Shown here: one piece after another, positions 50,732 through 59,595 of the stretch
Layout of the letters: each line of letters opens with the position of its first letter
How positions within the stretch are numbered: position 1 is the first letter of the stretch
Assembly (NCBI RefSeq): GCF_035918155.1
Contig: NZ_CP109328.1
Coordinates: forward strand, 496,001-560,000
Length of the DNA stretch: 64,000 nt
From: Streptomyces sp. NBC_01591
Lineage (GTDB): Bacteria > Actinomycetota > Actinomycetes > Streptomycetales > Streptomycetaceae
Reading direction: 5' to 3'
The notes under the pieces: model-generated
Told to the model about the DNA's origin: nothing
What the model saw: only the letters and a program-made list of their open reading frames with translations
The model's database searches: none
Position numbers and translations under genes: made by a program

Positions 50732-51724
50732 TTGTCCACCTATGAATCCTTTGCGGACGCCTATCTGGGCGGTCTGCACGCTGTCCTCACCGAAGGGAAA
50801 GAGGTTCCCTCGGTTGTCGACCCGCTGTCCAAAGCATCCGATTTCGGCAAGAACGACCGTCCTTACCGCGAATTGATAGCCAATACGTTGCGGGTGAACG
50901 ACCCGCAGTCCTCCCTCGCGGTGACGCCGGCTCTGCCGGTGAACCTGTCGTACTGTTTCGGGTTGCTGGCCTGGTCGCTCGACGGCCGCAACGACGTCGA
51001 CACTCCGGCCTACTACCGGCGCGGGGCGCATGAGTACTCCGACGACCAGCACACGCTCAGCGGCGCGTTCGGCCACCGGCTGCTGACCTCCAGCGGAGAC
51101 CAACTGGAAGCCGTCGTCGAGCGGATCCGCAAGGACCCGGCGCACCGCCGCACCTTCGCCCTGGTGCTGGAGCCGGAGGACAACTTCCGCATGTCACGGG
51201 AGTATCCGTGCGCTGTCGGCGTTCAGCTCTTCCTCCGCGACGGGGCCCTGACCTGGATCACCGTGATGCGCGCCCAGCAGGCCCTGACGGTCCTGCCCTA
51301 CGACGCCTTCCTGTTCATGGGTATGCACCAGTACGCCGCCTCGCTGCTGAACGTGGCCGTCGGTCCTTACATCCACCAGTCGGGCACGTTCCACTTCTAC
51401 GAGAACGAAGTGGAGCTCGCCCGCAAGATCGTGGCCGAGCCGCCGACCCCCGCCCGGCTTCCCGCCTTCCCCGGATCCGCCGACGGCGCACGCGAGACGG
51501 CCCGCGAGCTGATCGACGTCGAGCGCCACCTGCGGGAGGCCGTCGGGGCCGGGGACAAGGCCGCCGTCGACAAGATCGCGGCGACCGAGACCTTGTCCGG
51601 CTTCGCCGATGTGGCGCGCGCCTGCCTTGCCACTCTCGCGTACCGCAAGCTCGGCGAGGCGACCGTCGTGGTGCAGTCGCCGGCCGCCTCCCGCGAAGTG
51701 GCCGACCTGATCGCCGCCATCTGA
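50732..51724 (+). CDS. Thymidylate-synthase-family enzyme, probable (d)CMP hydroxymethylase type
   Basis: 330 residues from TTG 50732, chosen because GGAAGG lies five bases upstream. TS-fold motifs: catalytic Cys in REYPCAVGVQLFLRDGALTW (PCA instead of PCH), then VMRAQQALTVLPYDAFLFMG, where canonical RSxDxxLGxPFN is strongly altered: the N177 position is Asp (LPYD) and D169 is Gln. The substrate-sugar pair HxY survives in GTFHFYENE. Asp in place of Asn177 is the known switch from uracil to cytosine nucleotides (dCMP or CMP hydroxymethylases such as MilA of mildiomycin). So 5-hydroxymethyl-CMP or dCMP formation is the likely first step of this cluster. A long C-terminal helical region is extra. 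First gene of the operon. Confidence 0.85.
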   Translation: MSTYESFADAYLGGLHAVLTEGKEVPSVVDPLSKASDFGKNDRPYRELIANTLRVNDPQSSLAVTPALPVNLSYCFGLLAWSLDGRNDVDTPAYYRRGAHEYSDDQHTLSGAFGHRLLTSSGDQLEAVVERIRKDPAHRRTFALVLEPEDNFRMSREYPCAVGVQLFLRDGALTWITVMRAQQALTVLPYDAFLFMGMHQYAASLLNVAVGPYIHQSGTFHFYENEVELARKIVAEPPTPARLPAFPGSADGARETARELIDVERHLREAVGAGDKAAVDKIAATETLSGFADVARACLATLAYRKLGEATVVVQSPAASREVADLIAAI

Positions 51725-51771
51725 CGCCCCATCACCAGCATCCCCATTTGCAAGAGGAATGAGACGCATAC

Positions 51772-53625
51772 GTGAGGATTACGGTGCGGGAGCCGTCGGA
51801 CCCCCTCTGTCCCCAGCCCGGCGTGCCCGAGGAGACGCTGGCAACGCGCCTCGCGCGCAGACGTGAGCGATTAGCGCACTCGTCCCCATCCGCGGGCGAC
51901 GCGGCGTACCGCTACCCGATCATGGCCGCCCTGGTGCCGGTCGCCACCAGCCGCGGCGGTGAAGTCGCCTACCCCGGCGACCCGATGTGTCTGTACGCGG
52001 CCCTGTCCCTGAACATCGCGCGCTCGGTGGGACGGCGGACCGCGGGGCTGCCGGCCGAGCCGGACCTCGACGACGTCTACCCGGACTGGGGCGTCTACCC
52101 CGACGACGAGTACCGCAGGGCGGCCGGCGGCCGGCGGCAGGGCCTGATCGCCGACAACCCGACGACCGACGGCAAGGTCTTCGACCCGCGGGTCTGGGAC
52201 GAGCAGGCGCGCGAGCGCTACGTCGCCGAAGTGAAAGCGCTGCGTCCCGAGGTCGTGCTGCTCAGCGCGGTCTCCGCGGGCCACCGCTACGCCCTGGAGA
52301 TGGCGGAACTGGCCAAACGCCACGCGCCCGGCTGCCTGGTGATTCTCGGCGGCCGGCACACCGACGAGACGCTGCGCTACAACCAGGCCTCCAAGAGCGT
52401 CGATCTGGCCTGGTGCGGCACGGTCGAGGTGATCGGTGACGGGCGCTTCGAGCCGGTGGTCGACTTCCTGGTCTCCGGCGACGGCGCGCCCGGCCTCGAC
52501 CTGCTGTTGCAGGCCGTCGCGCTGTGCGCCGGCCCGGAGGCCGGGAGGACCCCGGTGCGCGAGATCGTCGACGCACTCTGTCTCATCGCGCGCGAACGCG
52601 ACGAGCTCGTCGGCGCCGCCACGATCGTCGGGCTGGAGGCGGACGAGGCCATCGTCGTACCCGTCCTGGGCAGACGGCTCTCGTCGGCCGAGATCTGCTC
52701 ACCGTACGAGGCGTTCTCCATCCGGTCCCGGTTCGACGTCTTCGGGGGAACGGGGCTCGGCAGCCGTACGGCGCACATGATGACCCTGGACTCGTGCCCG
52801 TTCAAATGCACCTTCTGTTCCGAGAGCATCCAGGTCTCCAACCGGCCCACCCGGTTCGCGGTGAGCGAGACCGAGCATGTGGCCTCCCGCGTAAGGCAGT
52901 TGATGAGCTGGGGGGCCGAGGCCGTCTTCTTCGACGACCCCGTCTTCTGGGGCGGCAACTGGAAGGCCGTCATCGACTTCTGCCACGACCTGAGCGCCCA
53001 GCGCGCGGCGGACCCGGCGGACGGCCCATTGGAGTGGGGCGCCCAGCTCACCGTCGACGTCGTGCTCAACCGGGCCAAGTGGGCACAGGTGAAGGCCGGT
53101 CTGGACCTGATGCGTGAGAGCGGATGCACCTACATCTACATCGGCATCGAGAGCATGGCCGACCAGGTGATGGCCCACGTCGGCAAGAACCTGCTGCGCA
53201 GAAACCCCGAACCGTGGGTCGGCAAGGTCCGTGAGGCCCTTCAGACCATCAAGGCCCACGGGATCCGCGTGGGCAGTTCGGTGCTCTTCGGCCTCGACGG
53301 CGAGGACCGGAACACGATCGAGGAGACCATCGAGCAGATCGGCCGGCTCATCGACGACAACCTGCTGATCATGGCGAGCCCCAACATCCTGACCTACCAC
53401 CCCGGCACGGCCATCACCGCCGCCCACGGCCAGGACCGGCTCGACTACCACTCACGCAAGCAGAACCGCCCGCCCTACACGTACTTCGAGGAAGCCTATC
53501 CGGAGGTCGTCTCCCAGCTTCTGACGGAGGATGACATCTGGTACATCCACGAGACCTCGGCGAAGCGATGGGGCACGGTCCGCAACAGCGCGGCCGAGCC
53601 CCTGTCCGAGGCGGCGGTGTCGTGA
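51772..53625 (+). CDS. B12-binding-type radical SAM protein
   Basis: 617 residues from GTG 51772. N-terminal 280 residues form a cobalamin-binding-like Rossmann domain (YRYPIMAALVPVATSRGGEV, VKALRPEVVLLSAVSAGHRY, PGCLVILGGRHTDETLRYNQ). The radical SAM TIM barrel follows with the CxxxCxxC cluster motif CPFKCTFC near residue 345, AEAVFFDDPVFWGG, GCTYIYIGIESMADQVMAHV and IRVGSSVLFGLDGEDRNTIE. Such enzymes catalyse radical methylations, ring rearrangements or other C-C/C-P chemistry. In this operon it probably modifies the nucleoside or its amino-acid side chain. Forty-seven bases after the TS-like gene. Confidence 0.9.
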   Translation: MRITVREPSDPLCPQPGVPEETLATRLARRRERLAHSSPSAGDAAYRYPIMAALVPVATSRGGEVAYPGDPMCLYAALSLNIARSVGRRTAGLPAEPDLDDVYPDWGVYPDDEYRRAAGGRRQGLIADNPTTDGKVFDPRVWDEQARERYVAEVKALRPEVVLLSAVSAGHRYALEMAELAKRHAPGCLVILGGRHTDETLRYNQASKSVDLAWCGTVEVIGDGRFEPVVDFLVSGDGAPGLDLLLQAVALCAGPEAGRTPVREIVDALCLIARERDELVGAATIVGLEADEAIVVPVLGRRLSSAEICSPYEAFSIRSRFDVFGGTGLGSRTAHMMTLDSCPFKCTFCSESIQVSNRPTRFAVSETEHVASRVRQLMSWGAEAVFFDDPVFWGGNWKAVIDFCHDLSAQRAADPADGPLEWGAQLTVDVVLNRAKWAQVKAGLDLMRESGCTYIYIGIESMADQVMAHVGKNLLRRNPEPWVGKVREALQTIKAHGIRVGSSVLFGLDGEDRNTIEETIEQIGRLIDDNLLIMASPNILTYHPGTAITAAHGQDRLDYHSRKQNRPPYTYFEEAYPEVVSQLLTEDDIWYIHETSAKRWGTVRNSAAEPLSEAAVS

Positions 53626-53708
53626 ACCACTCCCCGAAAACCGGCGTACAGCACACGGACCGAACGCACCACGAGAACGGCCGCGAGAAGCGGCCGAAAG
53701 GAAGCCCC

Positions 53709-54395
53709 ATGCTGGAAGTGGACCGTAAGAGCTACTGGGGAAATCTCTTCACGTACTTTCCCGCGCTCAGCCGCTACATTCCACTCGGCGACTACGCCGT
53801 CAACGTCCGCCCCCGCGCCTGCGTACTGGGCGCGTCCGACGGGAAGTTCGCACTGCCGCTGCTGCGGGCCGGCTGGGAGGTCGTCGCGGTCGAGACGGAC
53901 GCCCTCTTCCTCGACGGCGGCAGCTTCGACCTCATCGACGGCCACCACGAAGTCACCGGGCTGCGCCAGCGACTGGCTTCGGAGAGCCTGGAGGACCGCT
54001 GCACGGTGGTCGAGCAGGACTACATGACGCTGCCCGCGGACGGCGGATTCCAGCTCGTCATGGGCAGCGGCCTGTGGTCGATGCCGCCCAACCGCGTCCA
54101 CACCCTGCAGGCCCTGATCGACCAGGCGATGGGCATGGTCGCCCCGGGGGGAATCTTCTTCGGCGACTACCTCATCGCGCTCAACGACGAGGAGCGCGCC
54201 TGCGGTTACTACCCGAAGACGGACGAGATGGAGAAGATCGTCTCCAGGCCCGGCTGGGAGCTGTTCGAGAACGCCGACCTCGGCATCTACGGCGAGAGCC
54301 ACCTCGGATACGAGCAGTGGCACTACCACCGGTACGCGGCCGTGATCGCCCACCGGATGCCGCTGCCCAGCGTGCCGGCGGCTGTCACCAAGTGA
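53709..54395 (+). CDS. Class I SAM-dependent methyltransferase
   Basis: 228 residues from ATG 53709 with AAAGGAAG upstream; a GTG at 53622 overlapping the radical SAM stop would add 29 unconserved residues. Rossmann-fold motifs: ACVLGASDGKFALPLLRAGW (motif I, G-x-S/D-x-G), EVVAVETDALFLDGGSFDLI (acidic end of strand 2), CTVVEQDYMTLPADGGFQLV, GSGLWSMPPNR and MVAPGGIFFGDYLIALNDEE. The substrate is presumably a cluster intermediate; O- or N-methylation cannot be told. The next gene starts on its stop codon (GTGA). Confidence 0.88.
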   Translation: MLEVDRKSYWGNLFTYFPALSRYIPLGDYAVNVRPRACVLGASDGKFALPLLRAGWEVVAVETDALFLDGGSFDLIDGHHEVTGLRQRLASESLEDRCTVVEQDYMTLPADGGFQLVMGSGLWSMPPNRVHTLQALIDQAMGMVAPGGIFFGDYLIALNDEERACGYYPKTDEMEKIVSRPGWELFENADLGIYGESHLGYEQWHYHRYAAVIAHRMPLPSVPAAVTK

Positions 54396-55216
54396 CCACC
54401 GCGCACACAGCGACGGCAGGCGGCCATCCTCCTCACCGGGAGGAAGGCCGCCCGGCCGTCGTCGTCACCGACCTGGACGGCACCCTGCTGCGCTCCGACG
54501 GCGGCGTTTCCCCCCGCACAGCCGGCGCCCTGCGGGCAGCGGCGGAGGCCGGGACCCGCATCGTCTATGCCACCGCACGTCCCGCCTGGTCGGCCCGCGC
54601 CGCCGTCGCGGCGGTGGCCGTCGAAGCGACGATCATCTCTTCCAACGGAGCGGTCGTCAGCGATGCGGCGACCGGCCGGACTCTGCGCGTACGGGCCATG
54701 GACCCGGCGCGGGTCCGTGCGGCCATCGCGGCCCTGCGCGCCCTGGGGCCGGGCACTGTGTGGGCGGCGGACCGTCAGCACGACCGGCTCCTGTCACCGG
54801 CCTGGCCCGGTCTGCTGGCCAGCACCGGTACGCACGTCGTCCACACCGAGCGGGTGCCGGACGGCGAGCCCGTGCTGTGCCTGATGGTCACCGGCGGCCC
54901 GGACGACCCGGGCGCCGCACTCCGCGCACTGCCGGAATTGCAGTGGACGTCCTCGCAGCCCGGTCTGCTGGAGGTCTCGGACGCGGGCGCTGACAAGTTG
55001 TCAGCCCTCGACTGGGTACTGGCGAAAGAGGGGCTGACCAGAGCGGACGTGCTCGCATTCGGCGACGGGGAGAACGACTTGGCCCTACTGAAGGCCGCCG
55101 GGTACGGTGTTGCGATGGCGAACGCCTGCCGCCCTTTGCTGGACATCGCCGACGAGACAACCCTCGGCCATGACGAGGACGGTGTCGCGCACTGCCTTGA
55201 AACGAGATTCCGGTGA
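54392..55216 (+). CDS. HAD-superfamily phosphatase (Cof type)
   Basis: 274 residues from GTG 54392, overlapping the methyltransferase stop by four bases. HAD motif I VVVTDLDGTLLRSDGGVSPR (DxDGT), motif II ISSNGAVV, a C2b cap (about residues 85-190), Lys in GADKLSALDWVLAKEG and motif IV VLAFGDGENDLALLKAAGYG (GDGxND). Cof-type enzymes dephosphorylate sugar phosphates and nucleotides; here removal of the 5'-phosphate from the modified CMP is a sensible step. Translationally coupled. Confidence 0.9.
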   Translation: MTTAHTATAGGHPPHREEGRPAVVVTDLDGTLLRSDGGVSPRTAGALRAAAEAGTRIVYATARPAWSARAAVAAVAVEATIISSNGAVVSDAATGRTLRVRAMDPARVRAAIAALRALGPGTVWAADRQHDRLLSPAWPGLLASTGTHVVHTERVPDGEPVLCLMVTGGPDDPGAALRALPELQWTSSQPGLLEVSDAGADKLSALDWVLAKEGLTRADVLAFGDGENDLALLKAAGYGVAMANACRPLLDIADETTLGHDEDGVAHCLETRFR

Positions 55217-55291
55217 CCGTGAAACGAACGGCTACGGCCGTGCCCGTCCGCGCCTCTATGCCACCCTCCCCATCACGCAAGGAATTGAAGG

Positions 55292-56467
55292 ATGCTGATC
55301 TCGGCTTATACGTCGCCCGGTGACGTCCCCGCCAAGGAATGGGATTCGCTGACGGAGGGCTCCACCATCTACTCCGCCGCCGGATGGCTGTGGGTGAGGG
55401 ACGAAGAAAGGCCGGAAGGGGCGCGGGCCGAGTACTTCATCGTCCGGGACGAGGACGGCGTCGCGTCGGCAGGCATGGAGACGTACTCCTTCGCGCAGCC
55501 CCCGCACGTCCTCTACACGCCCGCGTTGCTCCTCGACGGTCTGGTCGACGCCGACCGGTTGCGGCACATGAGTGAACGGCCGCTGGTCATCGGCGCCGGC
55601 TGGTCGGAGTTCCGCGGACAGCTGCCCGTGCGCGAAGGGCTGCCGGACAAGGAGAGTTCGGCCGCCGTCGACATGCTGACCGGACGGGCGCTCGCCCACG
55701 CCGAGTCCGTCGGTGCGAGCGTCCTCAGCTACTTCTACCTGACACGGGAGGACGCCCTGGAGGTCGCGCGCGCACACGGCGACGCCGACCCGGTGCTGCT
55801 CTTCCACGACGTCGAGACCGCCCTGCCCGTCGGACAGTGGCAGGGCTTCGACGACTACGTCTCCTGGCTCCCGGCGGGCCGTCGCCCGCGCGCCCGCAAA
55901 GAGGCCCGCATCTTCCGGGAGAGCAAACGCACCATCCGTGAGGTGTCCCTGCCGGACGTGGTGGACATCATGGCGCCGCTCAACAGCTCACTGATGCGCA
56001 AGCACGGCCACGACTACGGAGTCGAGCGGGCCAGGGCGGTGTACGGCAGGCAGGGACGCTTCCTGGGCGAGAGCAGCACCCTCCTGCTGGCCGAGGAGGA
56101 CGAGCGCGCCGTCGGCTTCGCCCTGCGCTACCGGCGTGGGGACATGCTCTACGCGCGGGTCGCGGGCTTCGACTACTCGGCCCCCAACCTGGCCGACTAC
56201 TTCAACCTGGTCTTCTACCACCCGATCACGCAGGGCTTCGACCGGCCCACCCGCGAGATCCACCTCGGTCTCGGCACCTTCCAGGCGAAGCTGGCGCGCG
56301 GAGCCCAGCCCCAGGCCCTCTACAGCGTCTTCGTCGGCGTGGACAGCCCTCTGAAGGCGTCGGCGGGCACTGTACGCGACCGCAACGACCTGCAGATCGC
56401 CGCTTTCGCCGACGAGAACGGCCATCATGTCGTGGGCGGGCTGGACACCTCCGAATGGCTGCGATGA
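55292..56467 (+). CDS. FemAB/GNAT-like ligase, paralogue 1
   Basis: 391 residues from ATG 55292. Two GNAT-like halves as in FemAB-like (peptidoglycan biosynthesis/recognition) proteins: VPAKEWDSLTEGSTIYSAAG, YFIVRDEDGVASAGMETYSF, then SRKEARIFRE-type basic segment (RARKEARIFRESKRTIREVS), PLNSSLMRKHGHDYGVERAR, MLYARVAGFDYSAPNLADYF and NLVFYHPITQGFDRPTREIH, GLGTFQAKLARGAQP. It shares these last motifs with the next gene. Relatives transfer aminoacyl groups or form amides. In this cluster the two probably attach amino acids to the nucleoside core; that is inference. Confidence 0.75.
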   Translation: MLISAYTSPGDVPAKEWDSLTEGSTIYSAAGWLWVRDEERPEGARAEYFIVRDEDGVASAGMETYSFAQPPHVLYTPALLLDGLVDADRLRHMSERPLVIGAGWSEFRGQLPVREGLPDKESSAAVDMLTGRALAHAESVGASVLSYFYLTREDALEVARAHGDADPVLLFHDVETALPVGQWQGFDDYVSWLPAGRRPRARKEARIFRESKRTIREVSLPDVVDIMAPLNSSLMRKHGHDYGVERARAVYGRQGRFLGESSTLLLAEEDERAVGFALRYRRGDMLYARVAGFDYSAPNLADYFNLVFYHPITQGFDRPTREIHLGLGTFQAKLARGAQPQALYSVFVGVDSPLKASAGTVRDRNDLQIAAFADENGHHVVGGLDTSEWLR

Positions 56468-56512
56468 AAGTGCCCGTCCGCTCACGACCGACGAAGCAGG
56501 AGGAGAACACCG

Positions 56513-57643
56513 GTGTCTGACGCCAGAGTGGTGCACCGTATCGAGGACATCGCCCCGCAGGCGTGGGACGCGCTGGTGTCGGACACCGGCTTCTACGAGA
56601 GCCATGGCTGGCTCAGGGGACAGCAGCGTCCCGAGTTCGCGGCTCCCGCGTATCTGTGCCTGGAGCGCGACGGCGCCCTCGTCGCGGCCGTCCCGACGTA
56701 CGAGTTCCCGCCGGAGAACGCGCCGCCGCTGCCGGCGGTCGCCGCGGGCCGCAAGGTGCTCAGGGTCGGCACCCGCACGGGATACCACAACGAATTCCTC
56801 GTGGACGAATCCGCGGGCACCGCCGAGGACCGGCGCCAACTCGTCGCCGAGCTGCTGGAATTCACCGCCGAGTACGCGGCCGGGCGAGGCTACGACACCC
56901 TGCTGTTCGACTGCCTGACGACGGACAGCCTGCGGACCGTCACCGGACTCTTCCCGGCACGCGCCCAGTTGCGTACCGCGGAAGCCGTGGTGCACAACGA
57001 GGGCGGCACCTTCGCGTCGTACCGGAAAATGCTCGGCCGCAACGTTCTCAACCGCGACAAGGAAATGCGGCGCTTCGAGAAAGCCGGACTCCGGCTGGAG
57101 ACCGGTCCGCTGTCTCAGTCCGTCGACGAACTGGCCCCGCTGATCGGGCAGACGATGGACCGCTACGGCGCCGGACTGGATCTCGGTGAGATCCGTACCT
57201 TCCTCTCCGAGCAGGCCCGCGCTCTCGACGCCGACAGTGTGGTGTTCCGCTGCGTGGACGAGTCCGGCCGGCTCCTGGGAGGAAACGTCTCCTTCGTATG
57301 GCGGGATTCACTCTATTTCCGCGTGGCGGGGTTCGACTACGACCGCACCGGAAAGGCCAACGAATACTTCAACGCCGTTTTCTACGGGCCGGTGAAATAC
57401 ATGGAGCAGGAAGGTCTGAAGACGCTCCATGTCGGGCTTGCCTCCCTTGAGGCCAAGGTGCGCAGAGGCGCTTCGCTGCATCCCATCTGGTCCTGCGCGG
57501 TGGACCTTCCGCTCACCCGGGGCGTGAAAGTGGACCGCGACCTCCGGGCCGACCTGGCGCTGATGGACAGTGTGCGCGAGGAGGCGGGCGCCGGAATGGA
57601 CGCCGGGGAGTGGGACATGGAGGCCGCCCTCCGGCCGTCGTAA
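56513..57643 (+). CDS. FemAB/GNAT-like ligase, paralogue 2
   Basis: 376 residues from GTG 56513 behind AGGAGGAG. Same architecture as the preceding gene: IEDIAPQAWDALVSDTGFYE, AYLCLERDGALVAAVPTYEF, the basic RNVLNRDKEMRRFEKAGLRL, PLIGQTMDRYGAGLDLGEIR, LYFRVAGFDYDRTGKANEYF, NAVFYGPVKYMEQEGLKTLH and GLASLEAKVRRGASLHPIWS. Clearly a paralogue by tandem duplication, though now well diverged (aligned motifs such as RVAGFDY, YFNxVFY and GLxxxxAKxxRGA). Two copies suggest two successive couplings or a heterodimer. Confidence 0.75.
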   Translation: MSDARVVHRIEDIAPQAWDALVSDTGFYESHGWLRGQQRPEFAAPAYLCLERDGALVAAVPTYEFPPENAPPLPAVAAGRKVLRVGTRTGYHNEFLVDESAGTAEDRRQLVAELLEFTAEYAAGRGYDTLLFDCLTTDSLRTVTGLFPARAQLRTAEAVVHNEGGTFASYRKMLGRNVLNRDKEMRRFEKAGLRLETGPLSQSVDELAPLIGQTMDRYGAGLDLGEIRTFLSEQARALDADSVVFRCVDESGRLLGGNVSFVWRDSLYFRVAGFDYDRTGKANEYFNAVFYGPVKYMEQEGLKTLHVGLASLEAKVRRGASLHPIWSCAVDLPLTRGVKVDRDLRADLALMDSVREEAGAGMDAGEWDMEAALRPS

Positions 57644-57698
57644 CAGCGGCACACGGCGTTACGTTTCCGGATTCGGCCTTGCTACAGGGAGCTGTGCA

Positions 57699-58985
57699 GT
57701 GTTGTTCGACAAAGAACTCCGGGGCTTGTTGGCCGACAACAAGAACTTCCGGCAGATCTGGCTGGGGGAGACCACAGCCCATTTCGCCACCCAGCTGACC
57801 AACTTTCTGCTCCCGCTCGTCGCCGTCACCATGCTTCAGACGAGTGCAACCGCCGTCGGCGCCATCTCCGCGGTGCAGTTCATTCCGATCGTGCTGTTCT
57901 CCCTCTTCGCCGGCGTCGTGGTCGACCGCCATCCGCCGCGCCGCACACTGGCCCTGAGCAGCCTCGTACGCGGAGCTGCCCTCGGCGCCCTGGGCCTCTT
58001 CCAGGCCATGGGAGGGGTCACCCTCACGCAGATCCTGGTGGTCGCGGCCGTCATCGGCACGGCCACCGTTTTCTACGAAGTCGCCTACCAGTCCACGATC
58101 CCCAAGGTCGTACCGACCGAAGCGATCGCCCCGGCGAACGGGCTGCACCAGGCGACGTACTCGGTCAGCCAGCTCGCCGGTCCCGCCGCCGCCGGAGCGC
58201 TGGTCAGCCAACTGGGCCTCTCCCTCGCGCTGAGCGTGACCACCGCGCTCTTCTGCGGCGCCATGGTCAGCGGCCTGCTGCTGAAAGGAGTCGAGGCCCC
58301 CGGCGTCCCCCGCCAGTCCGCGCTCAAGACGATCGGCAGCGGGCTGCGCTACACATGGTCGCTGCGCCCGATCCGGGACCTCTGCGTCCAGGCGGGCCTG
58401 TCGAACATGCATGAGCAGGCGTTCCTGACCGTCTTCATGGTGTTCGCGGTACGGGAGCTGGGCATGTCCGGGACGACGGTCGGCGTCATCATCGGCGTCG
58501 GCAGCGTAGGGGCGCTGGTCGGCTCGCTCACCGCCACCCGGATCGCGGCGCGCTGGACGGTGGGTCTCGTGCTCGCCTCGGGAGCCGTCCTGGCGGCCGT
58601 CGGCTTCCTGCTGGTCCCCGCGTTCGCCCGCCTGGACGTGTACGTCGCGGTGCTGGCCGGAGTGGCCTTCGTGGTGAACGGCTTCGGAGTGGCCCTCTTC
58701 AACGTCTTCGCGGTGAGTCTGCGGCAGTCGATCCCGGTGGAGCACCAGCTCGGAGCGGTCACCGCGAGTTACCGTTTGGTGGCCCTGGGTACGCTCCCCG
58801 TCGGCGCGATGCTCGGCGGCGTGCTGGCAGACGCCGCCACACCGGGCAACGCCCTGTGGATCATCGGCATTTCGTACCTGCTGGTCTCGTTCTGGCTCAT
58901 GTTCTCGCCCCTGCGGCGCGCGCGGACGATGGAGGAGTCGAAGGTCCTCGGCCAGACGCCCCAACAACGGACCTCGAAGGCCTGA
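57699..58985 (+). CDS. MFS transporter (cluster exporter)
   Basis: 428 residues from GTG 57699, with GGGAG upstream. Twelve hydrophobic helices of the EntS/MFS_3 type: TAHFATQLTNFLLPLVAVTM, SAVQFIPIVLFSLFAGVVVD, RHPPRRTLALSSLVRGAALG, ILVVAAVIGTATVFYEVAYQ, TVGVIIGVGSVGALVGSLTA, GVAFVVNGFGVALFNVFAVS. Last gene of the 50.7-59 kb operon and probably the efflux pump and self-resistance determinant for the product. Confidence 0.88.
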   Translation: MLFDKELRGLLADNKNFRQIWLGETTAHFATQLTNFLLPLVAVTMLQTSATAVGAISAVQFIPIVLFSLFAGVVVDRHPPRRTLALSSLVRGAALGALGLFQAMGGVTLTQILVVAAVIGTATVFYEVAYQSTIPKVVPTEAIAPANGLHQATYSVSQLAGPAAAGALVSQLGLSLALSVTTALFCGAMVSGLLLKGVEAPGVPRQSALKTIGSGLRYTWSLRPIRDLCVQAGLSNMHEQAFLTVFMVFAVRELGMSGTTVGVIIGVGSVGALVGSLTATRIAARWTVGLVLASGAVLAAVGFLLVPAFARLDVYVAVLAGVAFVVNGFGVALFNVFAVSLRQSIPVEHQLGAVTASYRLVALGTLPVGAMLGGVLADAATPGNALWIIGISYLLVSFWLMFSPLRRARTMEESKVLGQTPQQRTSKA

Positions 58986-59087
58986 TCAGTCCCTCAGGGG
59001 GCTCTGTTCACTGCCCTCGTCAGCCGGTCGACGGGGAGGCCGGTTCGGCCGAGGGCTTCATCACCCGGGGCCGACGCCCCAGAGCGA

Positions 59088-59595
59088 TCAATTGGGTACC
59101 GCTCTCCTCGGATCGGCCGGAGCCATGTCCCGTGCGATCTCGCGTGCTGTGCGACCGAAGAGTTCTATCGCCCGGTTGCCGCCGTCGGACCGCCACATCA
59201 GGCCGTGTCCGAGGGGCTTGTCCCCCTCCACCGGGACGTAGGAGATACCGGGTCGGCCGTGGTGCAGGGCGACGTGCGCCCCTGCCGGCAAAGCCCCATT
59301 GCCGCCCGCGACGAGTGTCAGTGCCTCCTGGAAGTCGGTGACGGACGGGCCCTGCTCGATCGGCCTGCCGCTGGGGGTGCTCGTCGGCAACCGATGCTCC
59401 AGCCAGTACTCCGGAATGTCTCCCGCGATCGTCAGCAACGGCACACCGGTCAGGTCCTCAAGCGTCACCGTGTCCCGTCCGGCCAAGGGATGCCCGGCGG
59501 CGACTGCCAGCACCCTGTCCTCGGCGAGGAGCGTCGGTCCGCGGGTCAAGTCGTCCTCGTGCAGCGGGTGCCGGTAGCGGGATCGAGAGATCCGT
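59088..59595 (-). pseudogene. LysR-family regulator, C-terminal domain only
   Basis: HPLHEDDLTRGPTLLAEDRV, LAVAAGHPLAGRDTVTLEDL and FQEALTLVAGGNGALPAGAH match the effector domain of LysR regulators, ending at 59088. The DNA-binding N-terminus is missing; upstream the sequence passes directly into another truncated gene. Probably not functional. Confidence 0.65.
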
